64,000 nucleotides of DNA from contig CAYFMI010000009.1 in the NCBI GenBank assembly GCA_964344175.1, positions 1 through 64,000 on the forward strand, read 5' to 3'. Shown in pieces: positions 22,970-30,973 of this stretch. The DNA is from NIOZ-UU35 sp964344175 (GTDB lineage: Bacteria; Chloroflexota; Anaerolineae; Anaerolineales; UBA11858). Positions within the stretch are counted from its first letter, which is position 1, and the number at the start of each line of letters is the position of its first letter. The notes below the pieces were generated by a model. The model had not been told where the DNA came from. It saw nothing but the letters and a program-made list of their open reading frames with translations, and searched no databases. A program made the translations under genes and the position numbers.

Positions 22970-25737
22970 AACTCTTACAAGCGATTAGTTACTGGCTAAA
23001 CCGAACCATCCCGCTGCTAATGGCAGTCATTGCGCTGGGCGTATTATTACTCACGCCGGTTTGGGCCTGGGCCTGGATGGATCAACCTTTCATGGGTTTG
23101 TTTTTAGAACCCAACAATGTGGTCAGTCAGGTCGCACGCGAAGGCTGGCCCGCCAAAGAATACGGCGCACAAGATTACGACCGTCTCATTGCAATCAACG
23201 ACCACCCCACAGCCAATAGCCAAGAGATTCGCCAGGTATTGCTGCAAACGCAAGGGGCGGTTGAACTTACGTTTGCAGCACAAGAAGGCGAAACCTACCG
23301 CATCACCGTAACGCCCCGTCAGTTTAACTCAATTGAACTGGTGATGTGGTATATCATCCCCTACATCGTGGGAGTTGCGTTCTGGGGGATCGGGGTATGG
23401 GCTTATCGTCTGAGTAATGACAAACGCTCATCTCTGGCATTCCTGACTTTCACATCTGCGGCCAGCATGATCACGGCGGCCTATTTCGACATGAACACCA
23501 GCCAAAATTTTGCGTTAGGCTGGGCGCTAAGCCTGCCCATCGCCGGAGGAGCGTTGTTACACCTGGGGATGGACTTCCCGCAACGAATGCCCTTTGTAAA
23601 GCGCCGCCCGCGCTGGCATCTCTTGCCGTGGGTCTTGACCATCCTTTTTGTTTTCCCCATCACGCGCGAGATTCTTGCACCAACGCACCCATGGGGGTAT
23701 ATCAACACCTGGCTGTGGAGTTATGCCTATATCAGCGGCGGCATTCTGATATTCCTAATCTCACTCATCCTGCGAGTAGCAAACAGCGAATCGGCCATGA
23801 TCCGTCAGCAAAGCCGCATCATTGTCTTTGGATCGGCGTTGGCTTTCGGCCCCATATTTATCACTTTTTTGCTGCCTTCGGCATTCGGTCAACTCGTTCA
23901 ATTCCAGGTAAATATCGCTTTCCCGGTGCTTATCATCTTCCCCCTCTCGGTGGCTTATGCGCTGGTACGTTACCGCATGCTGGATGTCGACCGCATCATG
24001 GGAGCAACACTGACCTACGCGCTGACAGCGACCGGCGCAGTAGGGGTTTTCTACCTGCTCATCACGCTGCTTTCGCTGGTGCTGCCCAGCGAGATCATCC
24101 CGAACGACCCGATGGTGATGGCGCTTTATTTGTTGCTACTGGTGGTAGGGCTGAATCCATTGCGCAATTTGATGACCCGCGCCATCAACCGGATTTTCTA
24201 TCGTACACGGGCCGACTACCGCCGGGCGCTGACACATCTCTCACGCGAGCTGGTCATCTCTCCACAAATGGAACACACCCTGCAAATGCTAAAGCAAGAG
24301 ATCTATGCCGCGTTGGCTCCCAAACAGGTTCTGATCTATTTGTATGATGATCAGGAGGGGATTTACCGCCCTCAAAACCCCGGTACTACGCGCGAGATCA
24401 GCCTGGCAGCCGAGCATCCTTTGGTGGAGGTTCTCACCCAGGGGGCGGGTGGCATCTGGTTCCCTCCGGGACGCTCTCTACCCGAGGCATTAACCAACGA
24501 GAGCGCTACCCTGGAAAAAATGGGCTGCCGGGTGTTCATTCCCTTGCACTACGAAGGCAAGATGATTGGTTTTCTTGCGCTGGGTTCGCGCCGCTCTGGA
24601 GAGCCATATACCAGCGATGACCTCGATTTTTTGGAGGCGGTCGCCGGGCAATCGTCCTTAGCATTAGAAAATGTGCGCCTTTTCGCCAACCTGCAAGAGA
24701 CGCTCAATCAAACCCTTGAGATGAAAAACCTGATGGATGACATCTTCGCATCGATGTCGTCGGGGATCATAACAACAGACTTGAATCGTAAAATCACCCT
24801 CTTCAATCAAGCCGCAGCGAGTATTCTGGGCATTCCGATCCAGCAGGTGATGGGCCGCACCCTCGGTGAAGCTCTGCCAGAATTTGGGCCGCATTTCTTG
24901 CTGATGGCCGCCGCCACCATGCGCGAGGGCACAGCCATTGTAGGAGAAGAGTTCAACCCAATACTATTACAACGTGGCCCGTTATTCTTGCGTCTCTCAA
25001 GCACCCCATTGCGCGATGCGCAATTGAATACCAAAGGCGCAACCATTGTGATTGATGATCTTACCCGACAGCGTACCCTCGAAGCTGAGCAAGAGCGCAT
25101 TCGTCAGACCTTCGGCAAAGTAGTTGCGCCGCGTGTACGCGATCGTTTGCTGGCCGACCCCGGCAACCTGCGCCTGGATGGTATCCGTCAACCACTAACC
25201 GTCCTCTTCGCCGATATTCACAACTTCACCCCTTTTAGTGAGCGGACGCGCCCTGAAGCGCTGTTCGAAGTGCTCAACTCGTACCTTTCTCTAGCTGCTC
25301 AAGCCGTCCTCACCGAAGAGGGCACCCTCGACAAATTCATGGGTGATGCGGTGATGGCTTTTTGGAATGCGCCTGATCCGCAGCAAGACCATGTCTTACG
25401 TGCGGCGCGCGCGGCCCTGGCCATGGACGCTGCCATCCGCAAGCACCGCTCGGAGGTGACCCAAGCGCACCGGTTATTTTTCAGCATCGGCATTAACACC
25501 GGCGAAGCCATGGTCGGCAATGTTGGCACCAGCGACCTCTTCAATTACACCGTCATCGGCGATGCTGTAAACTATGCCCAACGCCTGGAGTCGATTGCCG
25601 CACCGGGGCAAATTTTGCTCTCAGAGAACGCCTATCGCTCTATTGCGCCGCTGGTCATCGCCAAAAAATTACCAACTCTGCGCGTGAAGGGAAAATCTGA
25701 ACCGGTGGTGGTTTACGAGCTTAAGGGGTTGAAATAG
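22966..25737 (+). CDS. Membrane class III adenylate/guanylate cyclase with PDZ-like, GAF and PAS domains
   Basis: A 923-aa sensor. An N-terminal membrane helix is followed by a PDZ-like extracytoplasmic segment (about 45-120: GAQDYDRLIAINDHPTANSQEIRQVL), then about eight membrane helices to residue 400, a GAF domain (430-575, ending LDFLEAVAGQSSLALENVRLF), a PAS domain (590-700: IFASMSSGIITTDLNRKITLFNQAAASILG) and the catalytic domain (730-920). Metal-binding aspartates lie in LFADIHNFTPFSE and KFMGDAVMAFW; DAVNYAQRLE is also typical. Whether it makes cAMP or cGMP is not decided here. The ATGA overlap couples it to the comEA-like gene. Confidence 0.92.
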   Translation: MKLLQAISYWLNRTIPLLMAVIALGVLLLTPVWAWAWMDQPFMGLFLEPNNVVSQVAREGWPAKEYGAQDYDRLIAINDHPTANSQEIRQVLLQTQGAVELTFAAQEGETYRITVTPRQFNSIELVMWYIIPYIVGVAFWGIGVWAYRLSNDKRSSLAFLTFTSAASMITAAYFDMNTSQNFALGWALSLPIAGGALLHLGMDFPQRMPFVKRRPRWHLLPWVLTILFVFPITREILAPTHPWGYINTWLWSYAYISGGILIFLISLILRVANSESAMIRQQSRIIVFGSALAFGPIFITFLLPSAFGQLVQFQVNIAFPVLIIFPLSVAYALVRYRMLDVDRIMGATLTYALTATGAVGVFYLLITLLSLVLPSEIIPNDPMVMALYLLLLVVGLNPLRNLMTRAINRIFYRTRADYRRALTHLSRELVISPQMEHTLQMLKQEIYAALAPKQVLIYLYDDQEGIYRPQNPGTTREISLAAEHPLVEVLTQGAGGIWFPPGRSLPEALTNESATLEKMGCRVFIPLHYEGKMIGFLALGSRRSGEPYTSDDLDFLEAVAGQSSLALENVRLFANLQETLNQTLEMKNLMDDIFASMSSGIITTDLNRKITLFNQAAASILGIPIQQVMGRTLGEALPEFGPHFLLMAAATMREGTAIVGEEFNPILLQRGPLFLRLSSTPLRDAQLNTKGATIVIDDLTRQRTLEAEQERIRQTFGKVVAPRVRDRLLADPGNLRLDGIRQPLTVLFADIHNFTPFSERTRPEALFEVLNSYLSLAAQAVLTEEGTLDKFMGDAVMAFWNAPDPQQDHVLRAARAALAMDAAIRKHRSEVTQAHRLFFSIGINTGEAMVGNVGTSDLFNYTVIGDAVNYAQRLESIAAPGQILLSENAYRSIAPLVIAKKLPTLRVKGKSEPVVVYELKGLK

Positions 25738-25814
25738 CTCATCTGAAACAGCTTACAACTTTCTGTTAGCATGTGCGTATATGGGGGTAAGTATAAGAAT
25801 AGGAGAATACACCC

Positions 25815-26057
25815 ATGTCTGAAAACTATAAACGTCTTTACCGTTCACAAGATGACCGTATGATCGCAGGGGTTTGCGGTGGTTTGGGCGAATATTTCGA
25901 TATTGACCCCACGCTGATGCGCCTGATCTTTGTCTTTGGCACGTTTATTACCGGCAGCGCTCTACTCTGGGCTTATCTCATCATGCTGCTGGTTGTCCCT
26001 GAGGAAATCCCCGCGTCGGAAGCCGTCGTTACCTCCACAGCGGAAAATGTGCAATAA
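25815..26057 (+). CDS. PspC domain protein
   Basis: A small inner-membrane protein of 80 aa. It has the PspC signature KRLYRSQDDRMIAGVCGGLGEYFDIDPTLMRLIFV, then one membrane helix (GTFITGSALLWAYLIMLLVVP) and the canonical VPEE. PspC-like proteins are linked to envelope stress in other bacteria; no pspA is in view. TAGGAG precedes the ATG. A convergent terminator follows. Confidence 0.92.
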   Translation: MSENYKRLYRSQDDRMIAGVCGGLGEYFDIDPTLMRLIFVFGTFITGSALLWAYLIMLLVVPEEIPASEAVVTSTAENVQ

Positions 26058-26080
26058 CCCCCCACCTTATTCGCGTAATA

Positions 26081-26113
26081 AGCCCCTTAGGATTTTGAAA
26101 ATCCTAAGGGGCT
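26081..26113. terminator. Bidirectional terminator between pspC and ybaK
   Basis: AGCCCCTTAGGATTTT and AAAATCCTAAGGGGCT form a perfect 16-bp inverted repeat with one base between them, between convergent genes. It overlaps the ybaK stop codon region (26104-26106). T/A tracts are inside the stem rather than after it. Confidence 0.75.
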
Positions 26114-26586
26114 GAATTTATCCCTATCAACGCAAAGCGGGTGTTGGTTAATTTTGCCAGGGCCTTAACCGGCAAGCGGATATTCAACCCGCGCTGCCCG
26201 CCGGATATGTGAATTTCTTCAAAATTGCGCGCCGTAACATCGATCACTACCTGAAAGCCGCGATTGAGCAGCGCAAGCGGAGATATTCCCCCCGCTTGCA
26301 GGCCGGTAAGTTCTTCGGCCTCGCGCTGGGTCGTCAGTTTGACCTTTTTCTCCCCCAGAAATTTTGCCAACAATTTCAAATCGACTTCCGCTGAAGCAGG
26401 AATAACCGCCAAAATCGGTTTGCCGCGTGCCGGGCGGGTAACCACAATGGTCTTGAAAACCTGTTCCGGCGGAACACCCAGCAACTCGGCAGTCTTTAGC
26501 GCGCCTAGTTTTTCTTCGGGTAGTTCAAATACCTGATAGGGGATTTTTCGCTGATCGAGCAGACGGGTGACATTATTCTTGGTCAT
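26104..26586 (-). CDS. ybaK: YbaK/EbsC family aminoacyl-tRNA deacylase
   Basis: Hydrolyses mischarged Cys-tRNA(Pro) or related aminoacyl-tRNAs. The 160-aa protein shows NNVTRLLDQRKIPYQVFELPEE, PEQVFKTIVVTR with the conserved Lys, PASAEVDLKLLAKFLGEKKVKL and GYxxGGISPL-like LQAGGISPLALLNRGFQVVID. These match the YbaK subgroup rather than ProX. Stop codon lies inside the convergent terminator. Confidence 0.93.
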   Translation of the reverse strand: MTKNNVTRLLDQRKIPYQVFELPEEKLGALKTAELLGVPPEQVFKTIVVTRPARGKPILAVIPASAEVDLKLLAKFLGEKKVKLTTQREAEELTGLQAGGISPLALLNRGFQVVIDVTARNFEEIHISGGQRGLNIRLPVKALAKLTNTRFALIGINSAP

Positions 26587-26638
26587 GATTCACATTTGAT
26601 GAAAGGCTGAACAATCGCCTTGAATTCTCGTTCCGGTG

Positions 26639-27220
26639 TCATCGCACTGCCGCGATCTGATGTACCAGACACGCATTCCAAACTTCTTGGGGAAAGATGA
26701 TACTACTCGTTCCGGGCAAATCAGGAACCCCCTCTCCGGTATTAAGATTAATACCATGTTGAATATAGGCCTTGTAGGCAAGCTGGCTGCAATAAAAGTT
26801 TTCATCGTTTTCCGAATCGAGAAAATTAATGTTATAGCGTTTGCGTGCCTGAGCCTGGGCTAAACAATAGGCTGCAACCGACTCTCGGATGCGAAACTCC
26901 TCCTCATTGGTTAGCCCCCTCTCAGCCAAAGGATAGGCCACCCCATAAAATTGATCCAGAAACCGCCCGCGGTGCTTGCTCATTTTTCCGGGCAACCAGC
27001 CATCTTCGTCGATTTCAAAAGCAATCACACCTCGACAGCCAGACTCAACACAGCGGCCATCCGGCCCAATGTAGATGGCAATATGATCCACCGGGCCGGG
27101 CATCAAGCGCCCCAGCAGACGCCAGAATTCTCCGGCCTGGATCTCAAGTTCAATATCCGTCGTACCAATAATATCCCCGGTTTGCAGGTGTATCCCTTCG
27201 ATTTGATGAGAATAGATCAT
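26639..27220 (-). CDS. YiiX/YebB-like NlpC/P60-superfamily cysteine peptidase
   Basis: Circularly permuted papain-like fold: LQTGDIIGTTD, then the His motif GPVDHIAIYIGPDG near residue 50 and the Cys motif NFYCSQLAYKAY near residue 148, which together give the catalytic pair. No signal peptide, so likely cytoplasmic. The substrate is unknown; relatives include amidases and lipid hydrolases. The start at 27220 overlaps the ridA stop (ATGA), so the two are co-translated; an in-frame upstream start at 27241 would lie inside ridA. Confidence 0.85.
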   Translation of the reverse strand: MIYSHQIEGIHLQTGDIIGTTDIELEIQAGEFWRLLGRLMPGPVDHIAIYIGPDGRCVESGCRGVIAFEIDEDGWLPGKMSKHRGRFLDQFYGVAYPLAERGLTNEEEFRIRESVAAYCLAQAQARKRYNINFLDSENDENFYCSQLAYKAYIQHGINLNTGEGVPDLPGTSSIIFPQEVWNACLVHQIAAVR

Positions 27221-27597
27221 GATTGAATTTCGGCAATACACTCGATTTCGACCAATGCATCAAGCGGGTTTTCTCGCACCGCAATGGTTGTGCGTGCCGG
27301 GCGGTGCTCGCCGAACATTTCGGCATATACCCTGTTCATGCCCTGAAAATCGGCCATATCTTTCAAGAACACCGACGTCTTGACAACACTCTGCAACGAA
27401 AGCCCCAGCTCTTTGAGTACCGTTTCCAAATTCGTGAGGGCCTGTCGCGTTTGTGCGCCAATCTCATCTCCCACCAGCTGCATGGTCTGGGGGTCAAGCG
27501 GTGTCTGTCCAGAACAGAACACCAAATTTCCAGATTTCATGGCGTGGCAATAGGGGCCAATGGCGGCAGGTGCGCCGTTTACAAATTTCGATTCCAT
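27217..27597 (-). CDS. ridA: RidA family enamine/imine deaminase
   Basis: Destroys reactive enamine/imine intermediates of PLP enzymes. The protein of 126 aa carries AAIGPYCHAMKSGNLVFCSGQTPLDP, QALTNLETVLKELGLSLQSVVKTSVFLKDMADF, and PARTTIAV with the substrate-binding Arg followed by IECIAEI, all signatures of the RidA/YjgF family. TGGAG lies six bases upstream of the ATG. First gene of a pair with the YiiX-like peptidase. Confidence 0.94.
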   Translation of the reverse strand: MESKFVNGAPAAIGPYCHAMKSGNLVFCSGQTPLDPQTMQLVGDEIGAQTRQALTNLETVLKELGLSLQSVVKTSVFLKDMADFQGMNRVYAEMFGEHRPARTTIAVRENPLDALVEIECIAEIQS

Positions 27598-27637
27598 GAG
27601 TACTCCATTAATTTCGATACAAGTTTACCAAGTTCGG

Positions 27638-28156
27638 CTATTTATATTTCATCATTTTCAGGGTGGTTTTTAGCACCCGCCAGGTGAAGCGGCCAAAAAA
27701 CACAACTGCACCAATAAAGGATACGCCAAGGAATATCCCCCACATTAATTCAACCCAGGCTGCATCTAGCATACCGATGATTGCATACATACTCACAAAC
27801 AACAGGGTCAGCAGACCAACGACAGTGAAGAATACCCAAAAAGCCACGGAAACAAAAGCTGCCGCGTTCCATCCACCGAAGGCAATTCCGCGACCTTGCC
27901 AAATTTCATCATCATCTGTTGGGACATCAAACCCCGCGACCTCTTCGCGCTGGATGCCGTAACCAGGGTGCGTCATTATCTCGAAAGCAGCCGAGGGGGT
28001 AATGGCATCTTTCGCCAGCGCCTTCTGCGCATTTTTTTGTGTTTTGCGTTGCCAGCGTAAGCGGTCGCGGGATGATGCATACTGTGGAAACTTCACCATC
28101 ATGTATGTGAATCCGCCAATTACCACACTGCTAACAATATAGCCCCATATACTCAT
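27638..28156 (-). CDS. Membrane protein of unknown function, 172 aa
   Basis: Predicted helices: IWGYIVSSVVIGGFTYMMVKFP near the N-terminus, WNAAAFVSVAFWVFFTVVGLLTLLFVSMYAIIGML (one long or two helices) and WVELMWGIFLGVSFIGAVVFFGRF. Between the first two is a soluble stretch of about 70 residues containing DPGYGIQREE-like HPGYGIQREEVAGFDVPTDDDEIW. GGGAGATG gives a good ribosome site. No family recognised, and the neighbours give no hint. Confidence 0.72.
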   Translation of the reverse strand: MSIWGYIVSSVVIGGFTYMMVKFPQYASSRDRLRWQRKTQKNAQKALAKDAITPSAAFEIMTHPGYGIQREEVAGFDVPTDDDEIWQGRGIAFGGWNAAAFVSVAFWVFFTVVGLLTLLFVSMYAIIGMLDAAWVELMWGIFLGVSFIGAVVFFGRFTWRVLKTTLKMMKYK

Positions 28157-28287
28157 GTTCTCATCTCCCTAGAAGCATTGATCACAGCGCTACTGCACAG
28201 AACCAGAAGTGCTGATCTACCCAATTTACAATAGGCTGCTGTGGAATCAAGTATATATAAGGATACGCCAGAACGCAACTGGATTGA

Positions 28288-28447
28288 TCTGCCCCTTCAG
28301 GGCTTTCTTAAAGTCGAAACGAAAAGCGCTTTTACCGCTGAGAGCGCAAAGAACGCAGAGAAAAATTTAAAAAACTCAGCGAACCCGGCGTTCTCTGCGG
28401 TAAATTTCTGGTATAGCACAAATTTAAGAAAGCCGTGTCTGCCCCTT
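28288..28447. repeat. Palindromic MITE-like element with 10-bp direct repeats
   Basis: TCTGCCCCTT occurs at 28288-28297 and again at 28438-28447. Inside, GGCTTTCTTAAA (28301-28312) pairs with TTTAAGAAAGCC (28423-28434) and TTTACCGC (28331-28338) with GCGGTAAA (28397-28404). The interior has GCGCAAAGAACGCAGAGAAA, a word type common in non-coding repeats of many bacteria. No transposase is encoded. Confidence 0.7.
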
Positions 28448-28486
28448 GGTGGATCTCCCCGCGAGGTTTGAGTGGGGCCGTGTTCG

Positions 28487-28981
28487 TCAGGCCTTATCAC
28501 CACCCAAGCGGCCAAACGAAACTCGAAAGAGCGCGTAATCCCAGCTGTTGCCCAACAAATTTCCCACCCTAATCATCCGCAATACAAGATGGATGGCTTG
28601 TGTTCTTTCTTCGCCATAGACCGCTTTAAGTCTTTCGATGGCTTGCTGATCTGGCTGCGCATTACTCTCTGCCCAGTGTTGTGCGTAGGTTAACGCGGGC
28701 AGTTCGTCATCCGGTGTGTCGAGGGAAATTTCGCCCGCCAGCAAGGATCGCAATTCATCAGAAGATAGCCCGGCCCTGATTGCCTCTTGCGTGTGAAAAT
28801 AGCGGCAATAACGACACCCATTTACCTGTGTGACAACCACCATCAATCGCTCGCGGAATGCAAATGAAACCAGCCCGCCGCGCATTGTTTTACGCATCAA
28901 TGGGCGGCGGGCGATAATATATTCAACATCTGCCCAGAACTCTCGCAGGCCTGAGTAAAGCCGTTTTGGAAATTTCCGCAC
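28487..28981 (-). CDS. AhpD-like / carboxymuconolactone decarboxylase family protein
   Basis: An all-helical 164-aa protein with the redox motif NGCRYCRYFHTQEAIRAGLS (CxxC followed by His), typical of alkylhydroperoxidase AhpD-like proteins. It may act as a thiol-dependent peroxide reductase partner; that is family-based. The start is a GTG without a clear ribosome site, so the N-terminus is uncertain. It stands between a palindromic element and the ABC transporter operon. Confidence 0.86.
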   Translation of the reverse strand: MRKFPKRLYSGLREFWADVEYIIARRPLMRKTMRGGLVSFAFRERLMVVVTQVNGCRYCRYFHTQEAIRAGLSSDELRSLLAGEISLDTPDDELPALTYAQHWAESNAQPDQQAIERLKAVYGEERTQAIHLVLRMIRVGNLLGNSWDYALFRVSFGRLGGDKA

Positions 28982-29036
28982 GAAACGAAACCTCAGCTAT
29001 TTTCTGGATCTACCGAAAAAATTTACTAAACACTTA

Positions 29037-30263
29037 CTACTCGTAGCGCAACGCTTCTACTGGCTCCAGGCTGGCAGCCCGATTCGCGGGATATAGGCCA
29101 AAGAAAACGCCCACAGCAGCAGAGAACAGGGTCGCCAACAACACGGCATTCACACCGATCACCGGGATAATATTGGCATCATTGGCTGCCGCAATTTGCC
29201 CAACGATGGCTGAAATCAACCACCCCAGGCCAATGCCCACAATGCCCCCAAACAAACTCAACAAAACCGACTCGGTCAGGAACTGCACCAAAATGTCCAT
29301 TTTACGAGCACCCATGGCTTTGCGCAAACCGATCTCACGGGTGCGCTCTACCACCGAGACCAACATAATATTCATAATGCCGATGCCACCCACCAACAGC
29401 GAGATGCCAGCTATGCCGCCCAAGAAGACCGTTAAAATCCCGGTAATCGAGGAGGCCACATCCAGAAAATCTTGCTGGCTGTAAATGGTGAAGTCATCTT
29501 GCCCGATCTCGGTGCGGTGGCGAGTGCGCAAAATTTGAGCAATTTCATCGGATGCCTGAGGCACCAGATCCGCGCTGACTGCACCCACAAAAATCACATC
29601 CACACGATCGCGCGTGGAACGGCGAATCAGGCGGGCTTGGGCCGTTGTAAGTGGAACAATCATCTGATCGTCTTCGCTGCCAAAAGAACCGCCGCCTTTT
29701 TCTTCAAGCACACCAATCACCCGAAACGGCTGCCCTTCAATGCGCACCGTCTCACCGACCAGCCCGGCTTTGCGGCCAAAAAGTTCTTCAGCTACATCGA
29801 CACCCAAAATCACCACCGCCGAGCGGCCCAGCATATGTGCTTCGGAAATAAATTCGCCTTCGGTGACATGATAGTTGCGCACTATTTCGTAGTCCGGAGT
29901 GACCCCATTTACAGTCGTCACAACACTCTCACCAGAATAGCTGATTTCAGCATTGCCCTGCAATATGGGCGCCACACCCGCTACCGAGGGCGCGGCAAAT
30001 GGATCTGCGATGGCTTCAGCATCGCCCAGGGTAAGTGGCTCCGGGTTGCGGACATCTTCTGAGCCGCCGCGAAACACAAAGAGCAAGTTTGTACCAATGC
30101 CCTGAATTTCACCGGTGATCGAGTTTTCGGCTCCGGTGCCAATCGCCAGCATGGCGATCACGGCTCCAACGCCGATTACAATACCTAAGATTGTCAAACC
30201 CGAACGCAGCTTGTTTGAAACCAGGCTATCGAGCGCTTCGATAAATGATTGCCAAAAGTTCAT
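29037..30263 (-). CDS. MacB-like ABC transporter permease
   Basis: A 408-aa permease with the MacB/FtsX topology: one N-terminal helix (LTILGIVIGVGAVIAMLAIG), a periplasmic MacB_PCD-type domain to about residue 270 (GENSITGEIQGIGTNLLFV, VILGVDVAEELFG), and three C-terminal helices with the VGGIGIMNIMLVSVVERTREIGLRKAMGA signature. It works with the ATPase immediately upstream and the adaptor proteins, exporting an unknown compound. GGAGG in the end of the ATPase gene serves as its ribosome site. Confidence 0.94.
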   Translation of the reverse strand: MNFWQSFIEALDSLVSNKLRSGLTILGIVIGVGAVIAMLAIGTGAENSITGEIQGIGTNLLFVFRGGSEDVRNPEPLTLGDAEAIADPFAAPSVAGVAPILQGNAEISYSGESVVTTVNGVTPDYEIVRNYHVTEGEFISEAHMLGRSAVVILGVDVAEELFGRKAGLVGETVRIEGQPFRVIGVLEEKGGGSFGSEDDQMIVPLTTAQARLIRRSTRDRVDVIFVGAVSADLVPQASDEIAQILRTRHRTEIGQDDFTIYSQQDFLDVASSITGILTVFLGGIAGISLLVGGIGIMNIMLVSVVERTREIGLRKAMGARKMDILVQFLTESVLLSLFGGIVGIGLGWLISAIVGQIAAANDANIIPVIGVNAVLLATLFSAAVGVFFGLYPANRAASLEPVEALRYE

Positions 30264-30266
30264 AGG

Positions 30267-30944
30267 TTACGCCTCCACCACTTTACCATCAAGGATGCGC
30301 ACCACCCGCTGAGTGAGTTCGGCAATCTCAGGGTCATGCGTCACAATGATGAGGGTCGTGCCTCGTTCTCTATTCAAGTTGAGCAGCAACTCCATAATCG
30401 CCTCCCCGGAGACTGTATCCAGGTTTCCGGTTGGCTCATCGGCCATGACAATCGAAGGCTCATTGACAATAGCGCGGGCAATTGCCACGCGCTGTTGCTG
30501 CCCGCCCGAAAGCTCGTTAGGGCGGTGCGTCATGCGGTCTGCCAGGCCAACCGCTTCCAGGGCGGCCTGCGCCCGCTGGCGGCGATTTTTGCCATTGCGG
30601 GCATAACGCAGCGGCAATTCGACATTGGTCAAAGCAGTGGCGCGCGGCAGCAGGTTAAAGCTCTGAAAAACAAAGCCGACCTTGCGGTTGCGAATATCGG
30701 CCAACTGATCGTCACTTAACTCGGCCACGCTCTCGGCATCCAGCCAGTAATCACCCGCTGTGGGGCGGTCTAAACAACCGAGGATATTCATCAGCGTGGA
30801 TTTTCCCGAACCCGAAGGCCCCATAATTGAAATCACTTCGCCGGAGGCAATTGTCATCGATAACCCGCGCAGTGCGTGGACTTCGACATCGCCCATGGTG
30901 TACACTTTGGTTACCTCACGAGCATTTACAACCCATTCCGTCAT
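30267..30944 (-). CDS. MacB/LolD-type ABC transporter ATPase
   Basis: A 225-aa nucleotide-binding subunit. Walker A GPSGSGKST, Q-loop FVFQSFNLLPRATALTNVELPL, signature LSGGQQQRVAIARA, Walker B IVMADEPTGNLD and H-loop IIVTHDPE are all intact. AAGGAG precedes the start. It lies between the first adaptor and the permease gene in a five-gene minus-strand operon. Confidence 0.95.
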   Translation of the reverse strand: MTEWVVNAREVTKVYTMGDVEVHALRGLSMTIASGEVISIMGPSGSGKSTLMNILGCLDRPTAGDYWLDAESVAELSDDQLADIRNRKVGFVFQSFNLLPRATALTNVELPLRYARNGKNRRQRAQAALEAVGLADRMTHRPNELSGGQQQRVAIARAIVNEPSIVMADEPTGNLDTVSGEAIMELLLNLNRERGTTLIIVTHDPEIAELTQRVVRILDGKVVEA

Positions 30945-30973
30945 ACGATTTGCTCCTTTGTAGATGCGCCGGA

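Noticed and set aside
28241..28471. 76-codon open frame near 28.3 kb
   Set aside because: It coincides with the palindromic element with 10-bp direct repeats and does not look like protein.
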